Source: Streptomyces cinnamoneus
GTDB lineage: Bacteria > Actinomycetota > Actinomycetes > Streptomycetales > Streptomycetaceae
Direction: 5' to 3'
DNA: 64,000 bases
NCBI RefSeq assembly: GCF_014650495.1
Contig: NZ_BMVB01000016.1
Span: 62,001-126,000 of the forward strand
In this document: positions 1-7,205 of the stretch, in pieces
Position numbering within the stretch: the first letter of the stretch is position 1
Layout: each line of letters opens with the position of its first letter
Position numbers and translations under genes: made by a program
Notes under the pieces: generated by a model
What the model was told of the DNA's origin: nothing
The model's input: only the letters and a program-made list of their open reading frames with translations
Databases searched by the model: none

Positions 1-1943
1 GCGGCCTGGGCGCCCAGGTAGTCCTGGAACGTCCGGTGGATGAAGTCGAGGGTCTCGCTGGTCGGCTGCCGCAGCAGGCCGCTGCGCACGACCAGGTGCC
101 GCAGGATGTCCTCCGCGCCGCCCTTCGCCGCGACGGCCGGCATGGCGGGCAGCGCCCGGTCGAGGATCTCCACGGCCTTGTGCCACTCGATCTCCGCACG
201 GCCGTTGCGGATCAGCCAGTAGGCGATCTTCTGTAAGAGGGCGGTCTGCGCCTGCTCCAGTTCCGGCCCCTCCAGGCCGACCTCGATCTCGCGCTCGCGG
301 TCGCGCCGGATGAGCAGCAGGTCGAGCGCCGCGCGGTAGAGCTCCATGCGGCCGTGCGGGAGGTAGCCGCGGCGGGAGCGGTTGAGGGCGCAGATCAGCG
401 CGCACATCAGGGGGTTGGTGGCGAGCCGGCCCAGGTCCCGTTTCGCGACGACGGCCGCGCTCAGCGACTCCTTGAACGCCCGCAGCCGCTCGCTGTGCTC
501 CTGCCCGTGCTCCTGCCCGGCGTGCTCCTGTCCGGCCGCCGCGTGCCAGCGGTCGATGAAGGCGAGCACGTCGCCCCGGCTCATCGGCAGCAGCTCCAGC
601 TCGGTGAAGCCGGCGTCCGACAGCCAGCCCTCGCGCACGGCCGACGGGCGCGTCGTGATGACGTACCGGGCGTCGGGGTAGGCGGCCAGCAGGTCCTTCA
701 CCCAGGCGAGGGTGCGCCGACGGTCGGCCTCGGGCACCTCGTCGACGCCGTCGATCAGCAGCAGCGCCGTGCCCTCGTCCAGCCGGCCCGTCACCCACCC
801 CTGCGCCGCCGGCACCCCGGCCAGCGGTCCGGCCGCGGCCGCGAGGAACTCCTCCGGCTGCGGCAGCGCACCCCTGCGGATGAGGGTGCGCAGGGGCAGC
901 ATCAGCGGCATGCAGCCGCTCAAGTGCCCGAGCCCGGGCGGCAGATCACCGCGCGCGGTCGTCGTGGCCAGCCACTGCAGCAGCGTGGTCTTGCCCGACC
1001 CGGCGGCACCGCGGAGCAGCACCCGCCGGTGCCCGGCCAGCGCCTCCTCCGCGCGCTGCGGCGAGGGCACCGCACGCCGCCCGCCGTCGGCACAGGTCTC
1101 CCCGGGCCGCGCCTGCGGCCCGGGCGTGGGGCCGGTGAGTTCGAGGCTGAGGTAGGCGGCGTCGAGCGGCCACGTCTCGCCCTCGCCGTCGGAGAGCGTC
1201 AGCCCGATGATGGTCAGCTCGCCGGACTTCTCGACGACGTAGTCGCGCAGCCGCCGCTCGAACGCCTCGATCTCCAGCTGCCGTGGCGACGCCAGCGAGC
1301 GCGACTGCGGCTTGTGGCCCGCCAGCAGGCACTCGCTGAGGAAGCTGAACTCCGACCACAGCGTCGCCGACGGCGTGACCGTCAGCCGGCCGTGCCGCCA
1401 GCCGTTCGGGTCGGCGCACACCACCCCGGCCAGCAGGCCGTCCACGAACACGGCCGCACCCGACATGCCCGCCCACGGCGAGCCCCCGTCACCGGGTGCG
1501 CCGGGGGCGCCGTACTCGCTGTCGAGGACGTGCCGCCCGCTGAGCAGGTTGCTGCCCGGCTTGAGCGTGCCGAGCACCTGCTCGGTGTCGAGCCCGCCGC
1601 CGGCGTCGCGCTGCACCTGCGGGTAGCCGATGGCCTGCGCGCCCGGCCAGGCGCGCAGGTCGTAGGCCCGGCCCCAGACCAGCGGCTCGAACGCCGCCGC
1701 GGTCTCCGGCACGACCAGGTCCCGCTCGGCCACCAGCAACGCTGCGTCGCACCGCCGGTCGTCGTCCCGCGCCCACGCCACCCGGCAGCGGACCCTGCCG
1801 GTCCCGCCGGGCACGATCACCGAGGGAGCGTCGCAGTCACCCACCACGTGCGCGGCGGTCAGGACGACGTTCGGCGCCAGCAGGTATCCACTGCCCTGAC
1901 TCCGCCCGAACACCGCCGCAATGCGTTCCCTCGCCGGGTGCAC
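1..1943 (-). CDS. Trypsin-like serine protease fused to a NACHT NTPase (3' end outside the window)
   Basis: 647 codons are visible. The N-terminal ~210 residues are a chymotrypsin-fold protease: LTAAHVV carries the catalytic His, CDAALLV the likely Asp, and GMSGAAVF the Ser (about residue 161). A NACHT-type STAND NTPase follows: Walker A GAAGSGKTT near residue 312, Walker B LLLIDGVDEVP near 398, a NPLMCALIC helix, and FIHRTFQDYLGAQ at the left edge, which matches the winged-helix end of NACHT modules. The frame is intact from protease to NACHT. The start is GTG at 1943 with an AG-rich Shine-Dalgarno (GGAGGGGGAG). A short GQEH repeat lies between the NTPase subdomains. Known: bacterial NACHT proteins with protease effectors can be anti-phage NLR-like proteins. 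Inference: the missing C-terminus is a sensor domain. An NTP-dependent protease regulator is the alternative. Confidence 0.88.
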   Translation of the reverse strand, partial: MHPARERIAAVFGRSQGSGYLLAPNVVLTAAHVVGDCDAPSVIVPGGTGRVRCRVAWARDDDRRCDAALLVAERDLVVPETAAAFEPLVWGRAYDLRAWPGAQAIGYPQVQRDAGGGLDTEQVLGTLKPGSNLLSGRHVLDSEYGAPGAPGDGGSPWAGMSGAAVFVDGLLAGVVCADPNGWRHGRLTVTPSATLWSEFSFLSECLLAGHKPQSRSLASPRQLEIEAFERRLRDYVVEKSGELTIIGLTLSDGEGETWPLDAAYLSLELTGPTPGPQARPGETCADGGRRAVPSPQRAEEALAGHRRVLLRGAAGSGKTTLLQWLATTTARGDLPPGLGHLSGCMPLMLPLRTLIRRGALPQPEEFLAAAAGPLAGVPAAQGWVTGRLDEGTALLLIDGVDEVPEADRRRTLAWVKDLLAAYPDARYVITTRPSAVREGWLSDAGFTELELLPMSRGDVLAFIDRWHAAAGQEHAGQEHGQEHSERLRAFKESLSAAVVAKRDLGRLATNPLMCALICALNRSRRGYLPHGRMELYRAALDLLLIRRDREREIEVGLEGPELEQAQTALLQKIAYWLIRNGRAEIEWHKAVEILDRALPAMPAVAAKGGAEDILRHLVVRSGLLRQPTSETLDFIHRTFQDYLGAQA

Positions 1944-2035
1944 AGCCTCTCCCCCTCCGCGCTACGAGCGGAGCAGACGATACGCCAGCCGTCGCATGCG
2001 AGCGGGGGGATCGGGAAGACGCACGGACGAGGCGC

Positions 2036-2060
2036 CCGCCCGGACCCCCGAGCCGGGCGG
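2036..2060 (-). terminator. Hairpin after the MerR-type gene
   Basis: An 8-bp perfect stem (CCGCCCGG/CCGGGCGG) with a 9-base loop lies just past the stop of the 2072-3019 gene and ahead of the protease-NACHT gene. There is no U-tract, as is usual for Streptomyces terminators. Confidence 0.5.
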
Positions 2061-2071
2061 ACGCCGGCCCG

Positions 2072-3019
2072 TCAGGCCGCGGGCCCCCCGGCCCGCAGCG
2101 CCGCGATCAGCCACTCGACGGCCGGGCCCATGTCGGGCTGCCGCCACCCGTTGATCACCGCCAGGAGCCGCCAGTACTGCTCGTAGCGCGAGTCGTGGCC
2201 GCTCTCCAGCTGCTCCAGGAGCCACGCCCGGAACTCCGGCGAGTCCTGGCGTCCCGTCATCTGGGCCGAGGCCACGACGATGTCGTCGACGAACGGCCGG
2301 GCCTGCGGCGACTGCGGCGCGATCCCCGCCTTCCGCGCCGCACCCGTCCGCTCCCTGATCAGATCCGCCTGCCGCCGCGTCTCCTCGACCCCCGGCCGGC
2401 CTGCCTCCGCCCAGGCCCGCATCTGGTCGTCGGCCGCCCTGCGCATGCCGGCCCGGAAACCGTCGTCCTGGACGAGCTCCGCGAGCTCCACCCAGGCGTC
2501 GATCTGCTCGGGCGAGGGGTCCTCGGGCAGCATCGGCATGGCGTTGCGCATCGTGGCCAGGAAGCCGGGGTCGACGTCCAGGCCGTCGAAGGCGTGGTCG
2601 ATGAAGTCCTCTATCAGCCGGCGGCGTTCCCCGTCGGTGAGGTGCGCGAGCTTGTGCATCAGTTCCAACTCCTCCGGTGTGGACCCGCGTCCGGCTACCG
2701 CCCTGAGCACGGCCCGGCGCAGCCGCAGGGTGCGGATCTGCGTCTCCAGGGCCTCGGCGTGCACGGCGGCGACGTCGGCGACGGTGACCTCGCGCGCCAG
2801 CACGCGCTGGATGGCGGTGAGGCCGACGCCGAGTTCGCGCAGCGTGCGGACGAGGCCGAGCCGGGCCAGGGCCTGCGGCCCGTAGAGCCGGTAGCCCGCG
2901 GGTGTGCGGTCGGTCGGCGGCACCACGCCGGCATCGGACCAGAACCGGATCGTCTTGACCGTCAGGCCGGTCAGCCGGGCCAGCTCGCCGATGGAATAGA
3001 GCGGGATGCCGTCGTCCAT
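2072..3019 (-). CDS. MerR-family transcriptional regulator
   Basis: 315 residues. The N-terminus is a MerR winged helix: YSIGELARLTGLTVKTIRFW is the HTH, and AGYRLYGPQALARL is the wing and second helix. A coiled-coil dimerisation helix follows (about 70-120), then a helical C-terminal region that may bind a ligand. I see no metal-binding Cys cluster. The frame is open upstream to 3070. I chose ATG 3019 because a MerR-type promoter/operator lies at 3027-3057 and predicts a transcript starting at about this ATG, so the gene would be leaderless. GTG codons at 3025 and 3028 are alternatives. The ligand and targets are unknown. Confidence 0.88.
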   Translation of the reverse strand: MDDGIPLYSIGELARLTGLTVKTIRFWSDAGVVPPTDRTPAGYRLYGPQALARLGLVRTLRELGVGLTAIQRVLAREVTVADVAAVHAEALETQIRTLRLRRAVLRAVAGRGSTPEELELMHKLAHLTDGERRRLIEDFIDHAFDGLDVDPGFLATMRNAMPMLPEDPSPEQIDAWVELAELVQDDGFRAGMRRAADDQMRAWAEAGRPGVEETRRQADLIRERTGAARKAGIAPQSPQARPFVDDIVVASAQMTGRQDSPEFRAWLLEQLESGHDSRYEQYWRLLAVINGWRQPDMGPAVEWLIAALRAGGPAA

Positions 3020-3026
3020 GTCCACC

Positions 3027-3057
3027 ACCGTGGGGTCTCCCGTCGCTGGAGAGTCAA
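3027..3057 (-). promoter_or_regulatory. Probable MerR-type promoter/operator (autoregulatory)
   Basis: The -35 is TTGACT (3057-3052), followed by a 19-bp spacer and a weak -10 CACGGT (3032-3027). The spacer holds the inverted repeat TCTCC-N6-GGGAGA. A long 19-bp spacer with a dyad is typical of MerR-regulated promoters. The predicted start falls at about 3019, the ATG of the regulator. Confidence 0.5.
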
Positions 3058-3079
3058 GCCGGTGCATCACGGGGGAGCC

Positions 3080-3110
3080 TTGACCTCAACCCGGCTTGAG
3101 GTACGAAGAT
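3080..3110 (+). promoter_or_regulatory. Second MerR-type dyad, facing the other way
   Basis: The plus strand has TTGACC (3080-3085) overlapping a perfect inverted repeat CCTCAA-N6-TTGAGG (3084-3101), with GAAGAT at 3105-3110 in the -10 position at 19-bp spacing. This is the layout of a MerR-controlled divergent promoter. No convincing plus-strand gene follows before the convergent ATPase gene, so the target may be lost, very small or a non-coding RNA. Confidence 0.45.
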
Positions 3111-3129
3111 CCTCGCATGTGCACGGACC

Positions 3130-3164
3130 GGCCCGGACGCGCCACGGGGGTGCACGTCCGGGCC
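3130..3164 (-). terminator. Hairpin after the ATPase gene
   Basis: A perfect 10-bp stem (GGCCCGGACG/CGTCCGGGCC) with a 15-base loop lies 24 bases beyond the stop of the ATPase gene. Confidence 0.6.
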
Positions 3165-3187
3165 GGGGTACGGCGGGGCGGGGCGGA

Positions 3188-3610
3188 TCAGGCGAGCGCC
3201 GGCCCGCCCTCGCGCAGCTCGAACCAGACCTCCTTGCCCACGGGCGTGAGCTCGTCCCACACCCAGATCACGCCGGAGGCGTGGGACAGCCTGCGCAGCA
3301 GGGCCATGCCCTTGCCGTCGCCCTCGCCGGAGTGCGGCTGCCGCGGCCACGGGGGCCGTCCGGGGTCGTCGTCCCGTACGGCCACGACCACGCGGCCGGT
3401 GTGGACCGTCACCTCGACGGCGAGCTCGGGCACGCGCGCGTGGCGCACGACGTTGGTCACGGCGTCGGAGACGCAGATCCGGGCGTTCTCGATCAGCGGG
3501 TGGCGGTCGGCCGCGACGAGGGAGGCGGTCACGAACTCCCGGGCCAGCCGGGCGGTGCCGGGCGCCACGGGGGCGGAGAGACGGTAGTTCTCGGCGGGCG
3601 CGTCGCTCAT
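3188..3610 (-). CDS. GHKL-type ATP-binding protein (RsbW/SpoIIAB-like)
   Basis: 140 residues, a single HATPase_c domain. The N-box is ICVSDAVTNVVRHA, the G1 box DDDPGRPP and the G2 box GKGMALLRRL. There is no phospho-acceptor His domain, so this is not a sensor kinase. Proteins like this are abundant in Streptomyces. Some are anti-sigma or anti-anti-sigma kinases, but most are unassigned. The start ATG at 3610 overlaps the stop of the upstream 52-residue gene (ATGA), so the two are translationally coupled. It belongs to an XRE regulator / small protein / ATPase set. Partner and substrate cannot be read from the sequence. Confidence 0.88.
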   Translation of the reverse strand: MSDAPAENYRLSAPVAPGTARLAREFVTASLVAADRHPLIENARICVSDAVTNVVRHARVPELAVEVTVHTGRVVVAVRDDDPGRPPWPRQPHSGEGDGKGMALLRRLSHASGVIWVWDELTPVGKEVWFELREGGPALA

Positions 3611-3765
3611 GGGCGCACCGCCACGAAGTCGATGCTGTGCGCGCTGATCACCGCGCGGTGGGTGGTGCACGGCGCGTGCGGTGCGGGGGCCGGTGACTTC
3701 GACGGCCGGTGGCCGTCGAGAAGGGCTCTCGCCCACCGGGTGATGCGGCGGATGGGGTCTCGCAT
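3607..3765 (-). CDS. 52-residue basic small protein, coupled to the ATPase
   Basis: ATG at 3765 has a strong Shine-Dalgarno (GAGGAG, 8 bases upstream). The frame ends in a TGA that overlaps the ATPase start by 4 bases. The N-terminal third is basic (MRDPIRRITRWARALLDGH), the middle is Pro/Ala-rich, and the end reads SIDFVAVRP. No recognised domain; it does not look like the DUF397 proteins usually found beside WhiJ-type regulators. The RBS and overlap are the main evidence that it is real. Confidence 0.72.
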   Translation of the reverse strand: MRDPIRRITRWARALLDGHRPSKSPAPAPHAPCTTHRAVISAHSIDFVAVRP

Positions 3766-3908
3766 GTCGACGCTCCTCAGCAGCGTTGGCCACGCCCCCG
3801 GGCCGTTCGCGCGGTTGCGGGGGTCCTCCGACCTTCACAGCCTGCCGACACCACAAGGCCCCAACTATCAGACGTGACCGATAGCCTCGGCCGACGCCTT
3901 GCTGCCCG

Positions 3909-5093
3909 TCATCTTCCCAGCCAGGTCCCGTAGTTGTTGAAGCTGTCCGGCATGCGCCGCTTCGCCGACTCCAGTCCTGCGAAGGTCTCCCGGACGGTCG
4001 GGTGGTAGCGCGTCTGCTGCGGCGCCACCTTGCGGGCCAGCTGCAGGTTCTTGAAGGCCGCGTCCGTGCGGCCGGTCCACATCTCGGCGCGGGCGACCTC
4101 GGTGTAGTGGTGAGCCCGGCGGGAGGGCGGCCAGTCGTCGGGGAGCGGACTCTCCTCGGCGGCCCGTACGGCCTCGGGGTACCGGTCGAGCTCGGCGAGG
4201 ACGCTCACTCGGTGGGCGACGACGTTGGTGGGGCCGAAGGACAGCCAGTACACCTTCTCGGCCGCGCCCGTGCGCTCGGCGATCCGCCGCGCCTCGGCGA
4301 GGTGGCCGTCGGCGGCCGTCTCATCCTTGTCGCGGCCCGCCAGCACGGCGGCGCCCAAGTGCAACTGCCCGGTGACGACGTCGCGGACGCGACCCGGCTC
4401 GGCCTGCGCCAAAGTGGACATTCCCAGCACCACGAGCCGCTTCCCCGTGCGGTAATCGCTGGCGCGGAGGTAGGCCAGGGCCCGCAGGTACTGCCGCATT
4501 CCGCCCAGCACCGGGTCCGAGGCCCGCTGCGCGGCCCAGTCCAGTCGGTCCAGCGCGACCGTGCAGAGGTCGGGGAAACCGAGCTTCGTGGTCACGTCGT
4601 AAGCAGTGCGGTACGCACTGGCGAGGACGCGCCAGTTGCGGTCCCTGGGGGTCGTGTGCGCCGTGGTGGTGGCTTCGTGGATCAGGCCGGGGAGGTCCGC
4701 GGCGACCTGCTTGATGCGCGTCGCGCGGACCAGGGAGCACAGCTCCTCGGCGTGCGCTTCCAGCTCCTCCACGGGGCGGGGCGTCACGTCCGGGTCGGCC
4801 CCGAGGTCGTAGATGTTCAGCGCCTCGCGGATCGGCTGGATCAGCCCGTCCAGCTGGTCCGCCCGGAGTTCGTCCAGGTAGGGCTGCCCGGTCAGCTCGG
4901 TGACGGGCACCGAGAGGGCACGGGCCAGGGCCCCGGTGACGGAAGGGCTCGCGGGCAGGGCGCCCTGCTCGACCTTCGTCAGCGTGCTGTAGGAGACGTG
5001 GGAGAGTTCCGCCAGCTCTCTCTGGGTCAGGCGGCGTACCTTGCGCGTACGCGCAATGCGCGCGCCGGTGCAGTCGTCACTGTGCGGGGGCAT
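3909..5093 (-). CDS. XRE-family regulator with a long helical C-terminal domain
   Basis: 394 residues. Residues 7-65 are a Cro/CI-type HTH (TQRELAELSHVSYSTLTKVEQG). The remainder is alpha-helical and reads like TPR-type repeats (for example RVLASAYRTAYDVTTKLG and HLGAAVLAGRDKDET), as in Streptomyces XRE regulators that bind a peptide or partner through the C-terminus. The start ATG 5093 sits directly beside the 12-bp palindrome that contains its GGAG. Upstream in-frame residues exist but look like translated intergenic DNA. The gene lies upstream of the 52-aa/ATPase pair, with 143 bp between, and is divergent from the 5373 cassette. Confidence 0.88.
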   Translation of the reverse strand: MPPHSDDCTGARIARTRKVRRLTQRELAELSHVSYSTLTKVEQGALPASPSVTGALARALSVPVTELTGQPYLDELRADQLDGLIQPIREALNIYDLGADPDVTPRPVEELEAHAEELCSLVRATRIKQVAADLPGLIHEATTTAHTTPRDRNWRVLASAYRTAYDVTTKLGFPDLCTVALDRLDWAAQRASDPVLGGMRQYLRALAYLRASDYRTGKRLVVLGMSTLAQAEPGRVRDVVTGQLHLGAAVLAGRDKDETAADGHLAEARRIAERTGAAEKVYWLSFGPTNVVAHRVSVLAELDRYPEAVRAAEESPLPDDWPPSRRAHHYTEVARAEMWTGRTDAAFKNLQLARKVAPQQTRYHPTVRETFAGLESAKRRMPDSFNNYGTWLGR

Positions 5094-5105
5094 ACGGAGC
5101 TCCGT
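5094..5105. promoter_or_regulatory. 12-bp perfect palindrome over the XRE gene RBS
   Basis: ACGGAGCTCCGT is self-complementary and abuts the ATG of the XRE gene; its GGAG half is the Shine-Dalgarno. It could be an autoregulatory operator or an RNA fold that masks the RBS. Confidence 0.4.
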
Positions 5106-5152
5106 TCTGACACGACACAAGAACGGTACCGCCGCCCGCCGACAGAGCAATG

Positions 5153-5183
5153 GTGAACGGCCCCTGGCTCGGGGGCCGTTCAC
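5153..5183. other. Strong hairpin in a divergent intergenic region
   Basis: A perfect 12-bp stem (GTGAACGGCCCC/GGGGCCGTTCAC) with a 7-base loop. It sits between the starts of two divergent genes, 60 bases upstream of the XRE ATG and 190 bases upstream of the 5373 gene. It is therefore not a normal end-of-gene terminator. It may be a leader attenuator or a relic of a lost gene. The rest of 5106-5372 shows no gene I can support. Confidence 0.6.
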
Positions 5184-5372
5184 GCCGCACCCGGACCCGC
5201 CGGAGGCGCGGTCGGCGGATGCGGTGCCCTCCCCACAACGTCCACCCGAACGTGTCCCACTCGCGCGAGCCCGTATGGCCCAGAGAGTCACTGACCTGCC
5301 CGGATTCTGGGGCTACCCCCGCCTCCCCCACGGTGCAAAACTGGCAGAGGGGCCCTGGAAGGGGTCGGGCAC

Positions 5373-5933
5373 ATGGACCGTCCAGACACGACAAGACATC
5401 AATGGCAGGTACCGGCCGGTAGCGATCGCGGCTCGAAGGGGGAGCCGTTCGCGGCGACCCACGTGGTTCCCGCAACGGGCTTGGACTCCTGGCGGACCCC
5501 CGACGCGATGAAGGCCCCCGACGGCCGTCTGGACCCCGGCACGCGCGTGCAGGTCGTCGAGCGGTCACCCAGCGGCTGGGCCCGCGTCGTGTGCGCTTCG
5601 GGCGGCTGGCCCGTCTGGGTGGACGGGCGGCGCCTGCAGGAGCCGACAGAATCCGAGCAGGCCATCGGGATGGAGCTGCTGTCGCAGCTCAAGACCTCTC
5701 TCGGTACGTATCAACAACTCCTGGACGACCTTCAGGCACAACGCATCGACTTCGACTCGTTCCGTCGTCAGGCGTTCCACGCCGGGCTCGTCATGCGGGA
5801 CAGCGGTGCCCTGCTTCTCGATCTCCCCAGCGGGACCTGGTACTGGTACGACGGCATCCGGCTCCACACCATGGGCTCGTTCCTGGACGAGGAGCCGCCC
5901 CCGGACCGGGCCGCCGGATCCGCGGAGGGCTGA
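5373..5933 (+). CDS. SH3-like domain protein of unknown function
   Basis: 186 residues, with no signal peptide or membrane segment. Residues 25-90 read like a bacterial SH3 barrel (ATHVVPATGLDSW...LDPGTRVQVVERSPSGWARV...WPVWVDGRRL). A short helical linker follows (MELLSQLKTSLGTYQQLLDD). The C-terminal motif (residues 130-170: FRRQAFHAGLVMRD...SGTWYWYDGIRLH) resembles the small W/Y-rich domain found in several actinobacterial signalling proteins. The ATG has a good RBS (GGAAGGGG). It is followed after 3 bases by the membrane-protein gene, so the pair is probably one operon. Function unknown. Confidence 0.82.
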   Translation: MDRPDTTRHQWQVPAGSDRGSKGEPFAATHVVPATGLDSWRTPDAMKAPDGRLDPGTRVQVVERSPSGWARVVCASGGWPVWVDGRRLQEPTESEQAIGMELLSQLKTSLGTYQQLLDDLQAQRIDFDSFRRQAFHAGLVMRDSGALLLDLPSGTWYWYDGIRLHTMGSFLDEEPPPDRAAGSAEG

Positions 5934-5936
5934 GCC

Positions 5937-7160
5937 ATGGCCGTCACGCCGGAAGAAGAGCAGGCCCTGCAAGCCGCCTTCGAGGCGTTCGTCTCGAAGC
6001 AGCAGAACATCGTGAGGATGATCGGACAAGGGCTGCTGGAGGTGGAAGAAGGGCTACGCACCGGCGGCATGCAACTCGGCGATTACTTCGGCACCCTGGG
6101 GGAGACCGTCGAGGAATACCGCGACATGCTTCGTACAGTGTTCCCTCGCGTGCAGGCCGAGCTCCATGCCGCCCTGGACGCCGGGGCCGCCGGGTTCAAG
6201 GACTTCCTCGTCAACGTCATGAAGTGGTCTCCCGAAGCGATCACGCGGTTCCTGCAGGACAATGCCGCCAAGGTCGGGAGCCTGGGGACCGCCGCACGCG
6301 TGATGACGGCCGCCCCCGCCGCCGGTGCCGACGCGGCGACGGTCGCACCGGGCGCAGCCGCCCCAGGCGCGGCCGCCGGCGAAGGAGCCGCCCTGGGCGA
6401 GGGGGCCGCCCTCGGTGAGGGCGCCGCCGTGGGCGAAGGCGTCGCCGTGGGTGAGGGCATCGCCGTAGGTGAGGGCATCGCCGCGGGCGAGGCGGTCGCG
6501 GCAGGCGAAGCCGTGGGCGGCGCGGCCGCCGCCGAGGGCGTGGGCGGCATCGCGGGACTCGGCCTCGGCTCGCTGATCACCGGCGGTGTGATCATCCTGG
6601 TGCTGGCCGGCGGGGCGGTCTACCTCTGGAACCGCACCCACCAGGAGGCGCCGGCGCACTCGCCGGCCGCCCCGGCCCCGCAACAGCCCGGCAACCCCGC
6701 ACCGGGGAATCCGCAGGCGCCGACCCCCTCGAACCCGCCGCCCGCCGCTCCCACGACCTTCGACGTCAACGGGATGTACAACGGGACGCTGAACGGCGCT
6801 GTGTGCGCGCAGCCCGAGTGCTTCGTGACGATCGCGAAGCAATCCGATCCCTCCGGCCCGGGCCCCGACGAGGCGGGGCGCATCACCGTCACCGTCACCG
6901 AGGTGAACTACACCCCGGCCTTCAACGGCGTGGCCAGCGTGCTCAACGAGACGCTCGGACCCATGGACGCGCAGCTGCTCCAGGACGGCACGGTCCAGGG
7001 TTCGGGAACCACGACGGACACCGACACCAGCCCCGGCGGCACCACACGGACGGGGCCGTACACGCTGAGCGGGCAGTTCAAGAACGGCACGACCGGATCG
7101 CCCTCGTACACCATGACCCTGACCCTGGACAGCCAGTACAACCTCACGGGCGCACGCTGA
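5937..7160 (+). CDS. Single-pass membrane protein with GEGxAx hexapeptide repeats
   Basis: 407 residues in four parts. 1-130 is a helical cytoplasmic domain (EEEQALQAAFEAFVSKQQNI...). Residues 148-195 are eight Gly-Glu-rich hexapeptides (GEGAAL, GEGVAV, GEGIAV). About 206-230 is one membrane helix (SLITGGVIILVLAGGAVYLW). After a Pro-rich linker, 275-407 is a probable extracellular beta domain starting DVNGMYNGTLNGAVC, with two close Cys (CAQPEC). There is no N-terminal signal, so the likely topology is N-in/C-out. RBS GGAGGGC precedes ATG 5937. It is coupled to the SH3-like gene. No family recognised; a surface sensor or adhesin with a cytoplasmic partner is a guess. Confidence 0.82.
   Translation: MAVTPEEEQALQAAFEAFVSKQQNIVRMIGQGLLEVEEGLRTGGMQLGDYFGTLGETVEEYRDMLRTVFPRVQAELHAALDAGAAGFKDFLVNVMKWSPEAITRFLQDNAAKVGSLGTAARVMTAAPAAGADAATVAPGAAAPGAAAGEGAALGEGAALGEGAAVGEGVAVGEGIAVGEGIAAGEAVAAGEAVGGAAAAEGVGGIAGLGLGSLITGGVIILVLAGGAVYLWNRTHQEAPAHSPAAPAPQQPGNPAPGNPQAPTPSNPPPAAPTTFDVNGMYNGTLNGAVCAQPECFVTIAKQSDPSGPGPDEAGRITVTVTEVNYTPAFNGVASVLNETLGPMDAQLLQDGTVQGSGTTTDTDTSPGGTTRTGPYTLSGQFKNGTTGSPSYTMTLTLDSQYNLTGAR
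6378..6521 (+). repeat. Eight tandem 18-bp units encoding a hexapeptide repeat
   Basis: Units begin GGCGAAGGA, GGCGAGGGG, GGTGAGGGC and so on, with period 18. They diverge mostly at third positions and at the last residue of each hexapeptide. The drift towards GEA at the 3' end suggests an ageing expansion. Confidence 0.85.
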
Positions 7161-7162
7161 GG

Positions 7163-7185
7163 GGACGCCCCCGAAGAGGGCGTCC
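7163..7185. terminator. Bidirectional terminator between the membrane-protein gene and acpS
   Basis: An 8-bp stem GGACGCCC/GGGCGTCC with a 7-base loop lies in the 45-bp gap between two convergent genes. Confidence 0.65.
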
Positions 7186-7205
7186 GACCCGGACGGAGCG
7201 GCCCG

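Noticed and set aside
354..2186. A 610-codon plus-strand frame at the left end
   Set aside because: Antisense of the trypsin-NACHT gene. The minus-strand reading has protease and NACHT motifs; this one has none.
3096..3587. A plus-strand gene starting near 3117 under the second MerR-type dyad
   Set aside because: The frame continues antisense through the ATPase gene with no motifs. A short transcript is possible, but a protein is not supported.
6378..6521. The tandem repeat as a CRISPR array
   Set aside because: There are no spacers; units are contiguous, 18 bp and in frame within a gene.
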